A DNA stretch of 64,000 nucleotides from Schizophyllum amplum. Lineage: Eukaryota; Basidiomycota; Agaricomycetes; Agaricales; Schizophyllaceae. The stretch is taken from the NCBI GenBank assembly GCA_007026445.1, contig VDMD01000008.1, forward strand, positions 434,001-498,000, in the 5' to 3' direction. The first letter of the stretch is position 1, and every line of letters begins with the position of its first letter. The notes below the pieces were generated by a model. It ran no database searches and was not told where the DNA came from. It saw only the letters and a program-made list of their open reading frames with translations. The position numbers were made by a program, and so were the translations under genes. Positions 44,899-56,274 of the stretch are shown here, piece by piece.

Positions 44899-45469
44899 CG
44901 GCGTGGAAAGGACTGGGAGGACCGGGCTGCTAGACAGTGCATGCTCGCATCTTCCATCTCGGTCGTTCATCGTGTTCTCTGTCAGGCTGTGTGGACTCTG
45001 AATCACCTCTCATATCGCTTTTCATCAGCGTCACTGTTCCACGCTCTGACTGCCAGAAGTTTGCCCGAGGGCCGAGGTCGTTCCCGCGGGTGGCCCATGC
45101 GGACAGCATCTGAACCGCTGCACGCAATTAGCCGATGTGTGTATCCCGTGCAGGTCTCGTGAGAACAACCGTCATGTCGCGGCGCCGAGTGCAGCCCATG
45201 CAGCCCTCGAGGCCCCTGCACGACGTCCGCACCCGCCCACATCGTGATGAAAGAGATGCCGCGTATGCATAGAATGGTCGCGCGCTGATAGGTAGCCGGC
45301 GGTGAGGCTTGCGCCGGGTAGTCGCCTCTCTTGCCTCTTGCCCTCATCTTGCCTTTTGATACCCCGACCGCGTCAAGCGCGTCGACCTGTACTGCCCCAG
45401 GCGACTCAGCTTTCGCGTCCATAGACTCGGCGACCACGTCCAGCGATCCCACGAGCCTGCGCTGCCGTC
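44899..45469. other. Intergenic
   Basis: 570 bp between two same-strand genes; nothing specific recognised. Confidence 0.4.
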
Positions 45470-47397
45470 ATGGCGCTCACAGAAGAGGAGCAATCTGAGC
45501 GCGACCTTGGGACGATGTTCATCGCGTACATATTCGTGATGATGGCCTACGGGTTCACCGTCTTCCGTACGTGTGGAGGACATCATAGCTGCCAGGTCTT
45601 TGACTAATCTTTTCAACGCTTGAACGTTCGCAATCTTGCTGGTTCTTGCTTCGACACAGAAACGTACTTTTACTACTCGAAGTGCTCGAAGTCTACGGAT
45701 GGCTGGGTGCTCCGAGCGGTCGTACGTCTTGTGTTTTGATCTGCTGACTTGGGCGGGTTGAGATGAAAGTCAACAGGTTGGCACGTTAGCTGTCCTCGAT
45801 ACAGCGTCTTCGGGAATGTGTGAGTGTCTTTCACATCGCATAGTGCAGGACCAGTGAAGACTGACGCTACTCTCAGTCAGCCATGCGTATGTCGACGATC
45901 GAGAGAGAGAGAAGGAAGCATGAGGCTGATCGTGAACTGATCCCTGCAGGATGTACTACTATTTGATCATCACCTACATGGAGGGGACGGACATGGATGT
46001 GATCACGAAGTGCGTGGTAGGCTGACTATGCTCGCTTGGCTTGCGCGCTAACCCAGTTTGTCCTCCAGACCACTATGCGTGAGTTACCTTCACGTGCCTC
46101 TTTTCAAGTTCATCTCTTACCACAGTTACAGGCTACGCTCCTTCTCTCAGTGAGTCTGCATCCGATGATAGTTGGTCACAGAAGCTGATCTTTTGTCCTC
46201 GCAAAGATCGTTTGCTTCTTCATCGTCGAGATGTACCACTGTATCCGTGCATGGCAAGGTTAGTAACATTCAATTCAGCCAGGTTTCTACGTACTGAAGC
46301 GATGCAAAGAGGGCCATCCTACAACATCCGCGGCTATTGGGTTCTTAGGTGCTGCCACTTTGGGTACGTCTACCGCGATTTCTCCTTCTAGCTATCTCTG
46401 GAATGCTGACCGCCGTCAAGCTCTTGGGACAGGTCCGTCGCGGAACTCAGGCCATTCTCATCTCTGACCCGCGATGCTTACAGCCATGTCAGTGTATCTG
46501 TACGTCAATGCTCCCTGTTCGCATGTTCATTGTTGCTGACAAGGAACACGCAGGTTTGAAGCACGAGACTTCGGCGTACTCGAACAGACCAAGGTCAAGG
46601 TACGTTAGCGACCTACCGTACACCTTCGTTTTTGGTCGAACATGATTCTCAGGCAATAACTGCTGCAGCGCTGGGATCCTCTGCCTTGGCGGGCATGGCG
46701 ATTGTCTACTTCCAGTTCAGTGATTTCCGATTTACGTGCACGGACTGCTCTGCCGCTTCCAGGTGCGTGTGGTGATTTTCGAATGTCGAGCTGCAAGGCT
46801 GACTATTCAACGCAGTACACGAGGGCTGATTGACAAGATCAACATGCTGGTTTTGCGACGAGGCGTGATGCCTGCTGTGTTCCAGCTTGCTTGCTTTGTA
46901 CTGGTGCGTCGTGGCAGCCTTGTAGTAAATTTCGCTGAATGCCTTCAAGCTGCTCGCCATGCCATGGGAAAAGTATTGGCTCGCTCTGCTCTTCACTTCC
47001 GCAAAGTGTACGCGCTTCCACTGTCATACTTACTGAAGTCGCTTGCTAAAAGTTATCTAGCGCACATAAACTGCTTCTTCTACCTGTGAGCAAGCAAGTC
47101 GCGCTTGTCTGCATAGGGATTTGACAATGTTCTTGCAGCCTCAACTCGCGCGAGTCTATGCATGCGACCTCCCTTGACACGACCGTGATGGACACGCTGA
47201 CGATGGATTCCAACCGGCTTCAATGGCGCGACTCCATGTCGAGCGTCCCCCAAGGATTCCAAGTCACGACAAGCACGTTCATACCGACAAGGGCGACGTC
47301 CTCGATACCATCGACGAAAAGGCGTCCATGGAGGGGTGGTGAGTACCGTCGCATGACATATGGTCAGGCGGTCGTGGCTCACGAGGGACTGAATTAG
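45470..47397 (+). CDS. Seven-helix membrane protein, DUF6534/DUF6533-like
   Basis: A plasma-membrane-type protein in many very short exons. It begins MALTEEEQSERDLGTMFIAY, then FVMMAYGFTVF-QTYFYYSKC, STDGWVLRAV-VGTLAVLDTA and IVCFFIVEMYHCIRAWQ. A later exon encodes RGLIDKINMLVLRRGVMPAV, then the helix with LAMPWEKYWLALLFTSA, and a soluble tail LNSRESMHATSLDTTVMD. The spacing of helices and the closing LNSRE motif are those of the large basidiomycete DUF6534 group. Receptor-like in topology, function unknown. Splice sites near 46016-46150 are not fully resolved and the penultimate intron is about 124 bp or contains a tiny exon, so the model is approximate. Confidence 0.72.
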
Positions 47398-47852
47398 ACG
47401 ATATACACGATGTGAGGGGGCCAACGTTCGCGCCAAGGAGGCACTGACTTGTATACGGTGATTGGGGATGCACGATCCTGTAAAATTGTATGTATACCTT
47501 TGGGCGTCTATGTTGAATGTATCGTGCCGTTGCTGGGCATCCTGTTCTACCATTGTGAGGAGTCGGACATAGCGAAGAGGGTCACAGCGCACGTGAATGT
47601 TGAAGTTCTGGGCACGTTTATCAGGCTTCTCCATTTGGTCATTTCTTTGTTCTGACTGTCTTGTCGCGTTGCCTGATGACATCCTTCTTTCCTACCATGT
47701 GCGACCTGCCGTGTTCGACATGGATTTCAACATATCTCTATCTCTGTCCACATGCAAACGCGTTCTAAGGTGCCTAGCCTCCCCTGTTCTTGCGGTCCCA
47801 TATAAATCGCAGTTGCAGTGCCATGCCCGACGTGTTCGCCTCTGTTCTCGAC
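47398..47852. other. Intergenic; TATA box at 47801-47806
   Basis: 455 bp. TATAAA at 47801 lies 47 bp before the ATG at 47853 of the secreted nuclease gene. Confidence 0.5.
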
Positions 47853-50042
47853 ATGGCCCCCATCTCCTACGCACGGCCGCTGTTCTTTCAGCGCTCTTTG
47901 AGACGTCCGTCTCGACCAGCATTGCGGAGATCAGGGCTCGTCCTACCAGTCGCCTCTTGCAGGTCAGAAAGTGAGCAATGTCACCGGGTTGGTGACAGCG
48001 AAGGTACGTCGTGCCAACTGTGATATCTGGAAAGCTACTGAAATCGCAATGCCAGGCGGACAGCGGGTTTTATCTTATGGGAGAACCGGTGGACGACGTG
48101 CGTGTCTCGACGGGTCTCTACGTCTACTCGAGCTCGTCAACCGTGCTGGATGCTGTGGCTGTCGGTGACGAGATCTCCCTATCCGGCACCGTGTCCGAAT
48201 ACCGGTCCAGCTCGTCCCCCGACTATCTCTTCCTCACTGAACTCGCATCCCCGTCTGCGATCTCGGTGCTCTCTTCCAACAACACTGTCACGCCAATCAT
48301 CCTAGGCGTCGACAGGTCGCCTCCTACGCAGAAGCTGTCGGGCCTTGACATTGGCGAGGACGGATGGCTAAGTGTGCCAAACAACGTTACCCGCATTGAA
48401 GAGGTCAACGCTACGCTCGTCCCCGATGCTTACGGTCTCGACTTCTGGGAAAGCTTGGAGGGGCAGCTCGTCATGATCCCGAGCCCCGTGGCCCTGAATT
48501 TCGAGAACAGTTACGGCGAGTTCTGGGTGTACGGTGACTGGCCGGTGACGGGGAAGAATGCGCGTGGTGGTCTGTCGCTCACTTTCGGTGCGTTGTCATG
48601 TATATTGATTATAGCAATGACCAATACTGATGTTGTGCAGGTCCTGACGGCGTCCCCGACGCAAATCCTGAGGTATATGCGCGCATATATGCTGCCAAAA
48701 TTAGTCTGACATTCTCACTAGACCGTAATGATTGGTAGCCCGCTCGATGGCACGGATAATCCCAAAGTCGCCATGGGCGTTACGCTCAGCGACATCACCG
48801 GCGTCGTGCACTACGAATTCGGCTATTACTACATTCTCCCCTTGACGGCTCCTAGCGTTCTATCCGCGCCCTCAGAAACGGCTCAGCCTACTAGTATCCA
48901 GCCGGACGGTGGGTCGTGCAGCCTTACCTTTGGCGATTATAATGTACGTCGCCGTTCAAGCTTCATATCTCAAGAAGGTCCCTATGATCTGATCAACACA
49001 TACAGGTCGAAAACATGGCGCCGACATCCGGGCACCTTCCGACGGTGGCAGACCATATTGCGACGTACCTCTTGACGCCCGACATTATGTTCTTGCAAGA
49101 GATTCAGGATAACTCTGGGCCGACCGACGACGGCACAGTAACTGCGAATGTTACCTTGACCACCTTGGCAAACGCTATCGCCAATGTTAGCGGCGTCACG
49201 TACTCCTTCATTGAGATCGCGCCGGAGGATGGTATGGATGGTGGTCAACCAGGCGGCAACATCAGGCAGGCTTACCTGTGAGAGCTCTTCCCGTCATGGC
49301 ATCGGGCATCCGTTCTGGACTGACATCGGTCCTGACAGGTACCGGTCGGACAAGCTGCAGCTTGTCTCGGGATCGCCTGCGGGAACCGCTCTAGACAGCG
49401 TCGAGGTTCAGGAGTCATCTGGCGGTATGCCAACGCTCAGGTGAGCAGCGCCCACGTTCCCTAAGTAGCTGCTGTATGCTGATTTTAAGCGACGTCAGCT
49501 TGAACCCTGGACGTATTGAGCCGGAGAACGCCGCCTGGGAAGACTCGCGCAAGCCGCTTGTCGCCCAATGGGAGACAACCGATGGTACTCAGCTCTTTAC
49601 CGTCAACCTTCACCTCGTGTCCAAGGGAGGCAGCTCCACTACCCACGCAAACGGGCGCAGCCCTGTCAACCTCGGCGTCGAGCAGCGCACTAGCCAGGTC
49701 GAGCTCGCCGCTGCTTTTGTGCAATCCATCCTCGACATCGACCCAGACGCCAACGTCATCGTATCAGGCGACTTCAACGAGTACACGCAAACGCGGTCCG
49801 TGCTGCAAGCTCTTGACGACATCACTACCGAGATCGACGAGGCGGCGGGGCTTGAGGAGGTCGAGCGGTACACGTATGTGTACGACCAGAACACGCAGCA
49901 GCTCGACCATGCGTTCGTCTCGGAGGCGATTGCGGCGCGGGGCGTGGAGGTTGAGCATGTTCATGTGAACAACTGGTCTCCGACGTACAAAGCGCGGATT
50001 AGTGACCATGACCCTAGCGTGGGCAAGATCAGTCTTTGTTAA
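47853..50042 (+). CDS. Secreted endonuclease/exonuclease/phosphatase (EEP) protein, N-terminal frame breaks
   Basis: An extracellular nuclease-like protein of about 600 residues in seven exons. With one base restored near 47860 and one near 47932 the N-terminus reads HLLRTAAVLSALFETSV (signal peptide) and EIQGSSYQSPLAGQKVSN. The N-terminal OB-like part is GLVTAK-ADSGFYLMGEP, FWESLEGQLVMIPSPVA. The EEP domain has FGDYN-VENMAP, IMFLQEIQDNSG (catalytic Glu), FTVNLHLVSKGG, VIVSGDFNEYTQ, QLDHAFVS and the terminal ISDHDPSVG (His-Asp). Arrangement matches large secreted bacterial/fungal ExeM-type DNases. It would digest nucleic acids outside the cell. The active domain itself is intact. Confidence 0.87.
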
Positions 50043-50857
50043 GAGTCGGCTGGGTTGGGGATCTCAATAAGTACTGATTACTTACTCTGATTCTAGCCGC
50101 TACCTCGTTGCCGCTTGCGTCGTACGCGCGTGCTCGTGTAAGATGTCTGCGTGCCGCACCGAGCCTTTCACTTCCTCATGAGGACGCGACGACGCGTGGT
50201 CAGTCAACCTATTCCGGTAATCTAGCTGGGTCACGTGGGCGCGACCCGACGCCATGGCGACACGCGTGGGCCAGAATAAGGAACGCGTCCCTAAATTATC
50301 ACTCGGCCCTGTTGATCTCGCGCTGAAGCTGTGATTACATTCATGGCTGTGAGCAAGACGCCAAGACCAGTACAGACTCTATCGTTGACCTTCTTCAATA
50401 GCGTCTGTCTCTGAGCAGCACTTGCATCTGGTCAGTACAAAGTCAGTAAAGTCACAGTGCCTTGAGGCTGCTCTCGGCAATCTCTCGGAGGATTCTGTCC
50501 ATGATTGTCATTTTGTCGCTAAGAGACCATCGGACCTTACATCTGATGCCACCAGCCGCTGCTTCGGGTCGTCGTTAGGTCCGCCGTACTTAAAGACGCG
50601 CATGCACCCTCCTGCTCTTCTTCATCCCCGTCACTTTTAACTGAAGTTCAAGACCGGTCTTGGCTTCTATTTCCCTTCGTTTTCATCTACCTTCACCTTC
50701 TGTAAGAGCGCGCCTTCACTGTTTTCGAAGGGGTTTAAATCACTGACTTGTTGCCTTTACAGTTCGCTGGCGTATCCTCTTCTTCCATCTGCACATCTCT
50801 TGTTCTAATTCCCTGATTCATCCACTCACTTTTCATCGACCTTTGTTCTTCGTCAAC
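50043..50857. other. Intergenic
   Basis: 815 bp; pyrimidine-rich stretch before the next ATG (50700-50850) typical of fungal promoters. No gene recognised. Confidence 0.45.
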
Positions 50858-52360
50858 ATGTTTGCCAAAGTTGCCATCTTCGCGATCACGTATCTGTCGC
50901 TCACCCTCACGAGGGCGGCGCCCATTCCACGAGAGGTGCCCCAGGGTAGGCAAACTTCATGTGATATCTGGGTGTCTGGCTGACGATGTTGCAGAGCACT
51001 CTCACGAGAAATACCTCACGCTGGTTCGGTCGAGCTTGGCTCTCGACAATCCCCAGAACCTGGGTGAGCACTCTTGTCTACTGCACACGTCTCGTCAGGA
51101 CCTGAATTGTATCTCCAGGTGATCCCGTTTTCGCTCTTCTTGGCAACGCTGCTGCTCAGCAGGGCCTGGGTGACTCCACGGTCAGTCTGTTCAGGTTGCG
51201 GTGAAATCGCTGGTCCTGACGCTGCATCTAGGACCCCGACTGTCTTCAGCAGGCTATTGCTGATCAGGCATTTACGAACGCAAAGGCTGCCAACGATGTT
51301 GACAGCATGGTTGGCGCTCTTGTCTACCGTGCTCTCGAGCGCAACTCGGGGTCCGTTGGTGCGGCTTCGGCAGCTTGCACGAGCGTGACCGCAACGAACC
51401 CCGAGATCGCTGCGCTGTCGCAGCACCAGGTAAGCCAATTCTAGTATGCATATGTTACTGGTCTGACAGCCGGGCAGGACCCTGCCTCTGACGGTGCTGC
51501 GGCCACGAACAAAGCCATCACGCTCGAGCTCGCGAAGCAGATTGCGTCGGTTGGCGGTGACCCGCAGCAGGCTCTTGAGTCCGGTACCTTTGCACCGGGC
51601 CAGCTTGGCGACCCTACTGCCGCGGGCAACACGTGCGACGACGCGAATGACACGGAGGGCTGCATCTTCACGCAGAACCTTCTCGTAGAGGACGCGACGG
51701 CGGATGAGATTGCTGCAGCAGTTGCTGGGACGGACAGCTCGTCGGGCTCCTCTGCGTCCGGCTCGTCCTCCGCGTCTAGCTCATCTTCAGCCGTGTCTTC
51801 GTCTGCCACGTCTTCGTCGGGCTCTTCAGGGTCCTGCCCGCCATTATCCAGTGCTGCTGCGGTCGCTTCGTCGAGGCAAGTGTGCATCTTCAAAGTTTTT
51901 TCGATCATGCTCATTTTGTAGCTCCAGTGCCGTCGCCTCTGCTACCTCGAGTGCCAGCTCCAGCTCCTCCAGCGCGAGCTCCAGCTCCTCCAGCGCGAGC
52001 TCCAGCTCGTCGAGCGGCAACCTTCAGACATTCACGGGTGATCGTAAGTAGCCTCCTTTCACGCTAGCTTGAGACTTTGACTGATTGACCCCCTTCAGTT
52101 GGTGCTGCGGCTCCCGCCGTTACTCCTGGTGGTCGTGGATTCCAGGTTGAAGGTACATGGTTTCCGTCGATGACGCATTCATTTAAGGCTGATGTTTTTC
52201 GGTAGACAACGACGACTTCCTCAACGTCGCTGCTGCGCTTGGCCGCTCGTGCGATGTTCAGCACAACAAGTGTGCCAACGCAGCCAACTCCGGCGGCGGG
52301 TTCTCTGTCGGAGACTGCGATGCGCAGAACACCCAGTGCCATGCTGCGACGAGTGCTTGA
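50858..52360 (+). CDS. Secreted Ser/Ala-rich protein
   Basis: Signal peptide MFAKVAIFAITYLSLTLT with cleavage after TRA, then a dipeptide-rich helical domain (EHSHEKYLTLVRSSLALD, LGNAAAQQGLGDSTD, DVDSMVGALVYRALERNSGS). A stalk of more than 90 residues rich in Ser and Ala follows and is probably O-mannosylated. The C-terminal domain is LGAAAPAVTPGGRGFQVE, DDFLNVAAALGRSCDVQHNK, CANAANSGGGFSVGDC, AQNTQCHAA, a Cys-containing module seen in many basidiomycete cell-wall-type secreted proteins. Nine or so exons; all junctions keep frame. Role unknown, likely wall-associated. It converges with the glycosyltransferase gene over 229 bp. Confidence 0.8.
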
Positions 52361-52589
52361 GTTTTCCTCTTTCGATGGATTGTGTGGATAATTAGGGATC
52401 ACGGATGTATCAGTAGGAACTAGTTGGATATCACAACGCTAGTTTTCGGTTTGTTTTGTTTTGGCTGACTTGTTCAAAGCACGTCAGTAAGTCGTCGGCA
52501 ACGCAAGAACACAAAAACGCAGTGCATAATCGGCGAACAAGTGAACGACTCTATGTACTACAGTCATCATTAGTAAGAGGTGTACTTAG

Positions 52590-55500
52590 TTAAATCGAAT
52601 ACAGGATCACAGTGAGGAAGACAGCCAGAACGGTCCTGAGGGCATTGTTCTTCCTTTCGTTGATTTTCGGCCCGTCGTTGAAACGCCCTGTGAACCAATC
52701 AAAGCGCATGCCGAGCTGACCATACTCCTGTCGCTGCAGGATGCCCATAGTCCTCCCCATCTCGCTGAAGATCCTGATGAAGGTGCTCTCCAGCACGGCG
52801 ACGAGCTTGTACGTATCCGGCAATGCGATAGGTCGAGAAGGGTTACCGATGTTGGACCCTTCGTCGCGGTACATGTGGCGATACATGTCGACGATGACAT
52901 TGGAAAGCAGAAGACCGCCAAGAACCTTCAGCGAGAAGACAATCATCCATACGCGGGATAGAAGCGTTCCTGCAACGAAAGTGATGGCGACGAGGAGGAG
53001 GGACTCTGCGGCGTTGGGGCTAAAGTCGCGGTACGAGTGTTGCGGGTACATACGGATGAGGGCGCCGTCACCTATAGACCACATGTAAAAGCGCCAGTAG
53101 GAGCGCTGGCCATCTTTCCACCAAGGATGCGTGACAATCGCATCCGGGGCCGCGTAGAACGCTTCGCCACCGTTCTCGACAGAGTAGACCGTCTTCTTGC
53201 GGCAGAAATCGATATCCTCACCTCCGCCTGCAACGTAGTGAGCACGAAGCACATGACAGCACGGCAGATATTGATAACTTACCGGTCTTCGGAAAGTCAA
53301 GACTGTAAGCCACTCCATCCTGGCTCCTACGAGCAACGAGGTTGGCGGTCACGCCCCAAGGCAGGTCATCCGGGATTTGGGTAGCAATAGACCAGAAGTA
53401 CGTGACCCCGGCTAGATGCACTGCCGCCTTGAACACGGTGTCGGCGACAGGAAATTTGCAGTGCCCGACGAAGCCTGCTGCCAGCGGACGGTCGCGAGCA
53501 TATCGTTCAACCCGGAGAAGCAAATCTGGCTCCGGGCTCACGTCGTCATCCAAGAAAAGGATCCACTCCGCCGACGACTCTGCCATACCACGGTTGCGGG
53601 AGGCAGATGCTCCCATGTTGACGTCGTTCACACGAATGCGCACATCGACTCGGTGGCCGTACTTCGCGAGAAGCCCGTCGATGGCAGGAGAGCAAGGGTC
53701 GTCGATGATGACAATATACATTGTCTCGCAGTTCTGCGATGGTCGCAACGATAGCATCGCGTCCAAATATGGCATCTGGACGCGGAATGAGGGAACGACG
53801 ACATCGATGGTGATCTTCTCCAGTGCCACGTCGCCGCAGCGCTTGGCAAGCTCGTCACGAAGGCGGGCGACGCCAAGTCGAAGGGGCTCGAAAGACCACG
53901 ATAGTGCACTCTCCTTCGCGTAGCGGGCTTGCGCCGAACCACCGATTGCATTCGTGAGCTGGCAGTGCTCAAGCATACGCGAGCACCCAAACTTGCGGTA
54001 AAGGGCGAAGAGATACGGGTCACCGTCCTGATTGACGAAGATGTCGGGCACGACCTCGCCGTTGAACATGTCCATATGCGTACGGTGCACCACCGGGAAT
54101 GTGGGCATACCGGGGAACGACATATCGGTGAACGCTACGCAGCCGAAGCCTTGGGGAACCTGACGCTGGGAGGATATCTCCGCGAAGGCACAGTGGATAG
54201 CAGACATCCAGCCGGGGGAGTGGATCTCAACATCGTCGCCGAGCAGAATGTAGTAATCGCAGTGATCTAGATACGCGCGACGAGCGCAGTTGCGCCACAG
54301 TGTGCACACTCGCCCGGACGCGACGTAAGACGCAGGAAGGGTAACGATATTATCGCCGGGCACACCAGCGTCGACCAAAATCTGTTCGACCTTCCCGTCG
54401 GCGAGGACCATATCGTCGTGATCGACAAGGATGTAGATCCGGTACGAGAATGCTGGCGTGGTACCACCCAAGAGATCACCGTGCATGCTGTCGAGCAGCG
54501 AGCGCGCGAAGCGACGCAAGTTGTGTTCTACCGGATCCTTCGAGTGTACGCCGTTCGCACTGCGCGAAGTCACGGGCAATAGGATGGCAAAGCGGGTAGT
54601 CGCTTGGTCCATCTGCACCAATACGCTATGCTGCATGGACGCGAGCGAGTCGTCCCGTCGGGCGACACGATCGAGCTCCGAGGACATCCATTCAGCCGTC
54701 TTCTTCATTCCGACGCGTAGACTTGTCTGCGGTTCCCATCCCAGCACCTCTCGTACACGCTCATTGTGAGAGTTGCGTGAGGCGACACCGACTGGTCTAG
54801 TAAGGTCGTACGTGAACTCGATGTCCGACGGCTGGAGCCCGGACACGTCCAAAGCGAGGTCCGCCAGATCCTTGATGGAGACGGCGTCTTCGGTCCCGAT
54901 GTTGAGAGGCTCCTGGTGATCAGAGGCAAGCAGCTTCAAGACGGCGTCCACGCAATCGTCGATATAGAGGAACGAGCGGCGGGCACGTCCGTCCCCCCAA
55001 ATCTCAAACGATGGTATGGCAGTGGGAGATCGCTCCCGTAAGCGCGCCGGCGACTAGGGCCTTGCGGAGAAGAGCCGCAGGGGCCTTCTCGCGACCGTTG
55101 CGCCACTCGCCGCGAGGACCATAGACATTGTGGAAGCGTGCCACACGGATCTCAATCTTGCGCGAGCATAGAAGGAGAAGCAGCTCAGATGCCAGCTTTT
55201 CCTCGCCATATAGGCCCTGGGGCTGCGGAGGGAGTTGGGCCCACAGCTGGTCCTCGCTCAAGCGCACGTCGGAGTCTAGTCGTTGAAGCCCGTCTGGGTA
55301 AACACAAGCGGAGGAGGCGAAAAGGAAGCGGGTTACACCGTGTTTTATAGCAGCGTCGAGGACGTTGATGGTCATGTTGTGGTTATCGCGATACACGACG
55401 AAGTCGTTGTCGTCGTGAATTGCGCCCATACCACCCATGTTCGACGCGAAGTGGAGGACGTGCGTCATGCCTTCCACGACCCTGCTGCAGAATGCAGCAT

Positions 55501-55736
55501 CTCTAAGGTCTCCCTTGAAGATCTCGTCGCATACGGTGGACTTTTCGTCGTATTGCAGGTCTTGCTTGTCGGCGATGCGGACGAAGACGTTCGAGTCCGC
55601 AACAAGACGTTTGGCGACGTGAGAACCCTGCCCATATTGGTCGATGTGTACCCTGCGACGATGGAAAAGGACTGCTTACGATGAAGCCGGCGCCGCCGGT
55701 CACAAGGATTCTGGCGCCTTTCGTGAGATGTAACAT
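52590..55736 (-). CDS. Fusion: GDP-mannose 3,5-epimerase-like SDR + two glycosyltransferase domains + membrane tail
   Basis: Reads from 55736 with MLHLTKGARILVTGGAGFI (Rossmann GGxGxI), one intron, then HFASNMGGMGAIHDDN, FASSACVYPDG, YGEEKLASE (YxxxK) and RFHNVYGPRGEWRNGREKAP, all hallmarks of GDP-mannose 3,5-epimerases, and SFEIWGDGRARRSFLYIDDC, EPLNIGTEDAVS. After about 320 residues comes a GT-A domain (FAILLPVTSRSANG, YYILLGDDVEIHSPGW, DPYLFALYRKFGC), then a GT2 domain (IDVVVPSFRVQMPYL, SRNRGMAESSAEWILFLDDD, GGEDIDFC). The tail has hydrophobic helices (SLLLVAITFVAGTLLSRVWM) and ends VFLTVILYSI. About 900 residues. One frame break near 55045 is fixed by one missing base. It would make an epimerised sugar nucleotide and transfer it at a membrane. 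Divergent to the methyltransferase-GT8 gene. Confidence 0.85.
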
Positions 55737-56274
55737 GGGTGCCGGGAGGAAGGTCGAGCGATGGGAGACAGGACGTTCGACGGGCTCCGGTATAAACGAG
55801 CTGCAGATTGAGTTAGGCGCCCAGAAGCATCCTAAAGAACGAGACCATCATCATAGGCGCCTTGTGAGTTCGGGCGCCTACGAGTGAAGTCTCATCCAAG
55901 GCGCGAATTGCGCTAAAGACAGCGCATGGAATGAGTCCACAAGCATGAAGCGCTGTGGAACGTCGTAATCCTAGGAAGGGAATCCGTAGTCAGCGAAGAA
56001 ATTCTATACAGAGAAGCTGGTGTGACCCACGGATCAGGAGCCACCCTCGAAGTTTATGCGTACTAGGAAGCTTGATAGCGACGGCAAGCTCTAGGCGCCT
56101 ATACGGGCGCTTGATTTTGAGGTTAGTTGGACGCGAGCAGCGACTCATCGAAGACGTACCAGACAGCACCGCATTAGCACCAACATCTTCCGAGGTTAAG
56201 ACAAGCTCAGCGCAGTCCGCAGCCTCCCAGCTTTGACCATAGCCATTCCTACGACCTTCAAATCCCCCGTGCCA
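55737..56274. promoter_or_regulatory. Bidirectional promoter region of the sugar-enzyme pair
   Basis: 538 bp between the two divergent starts. Contains GGCGCC-centred motifs in both orientations (near 55756, 55818, 55857, 56094), such as TTAGGCGCCCAG and ATAGGCGCCTTG. They may be shared regulator sites. No coding frame recognised. Confidence 0.45.
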
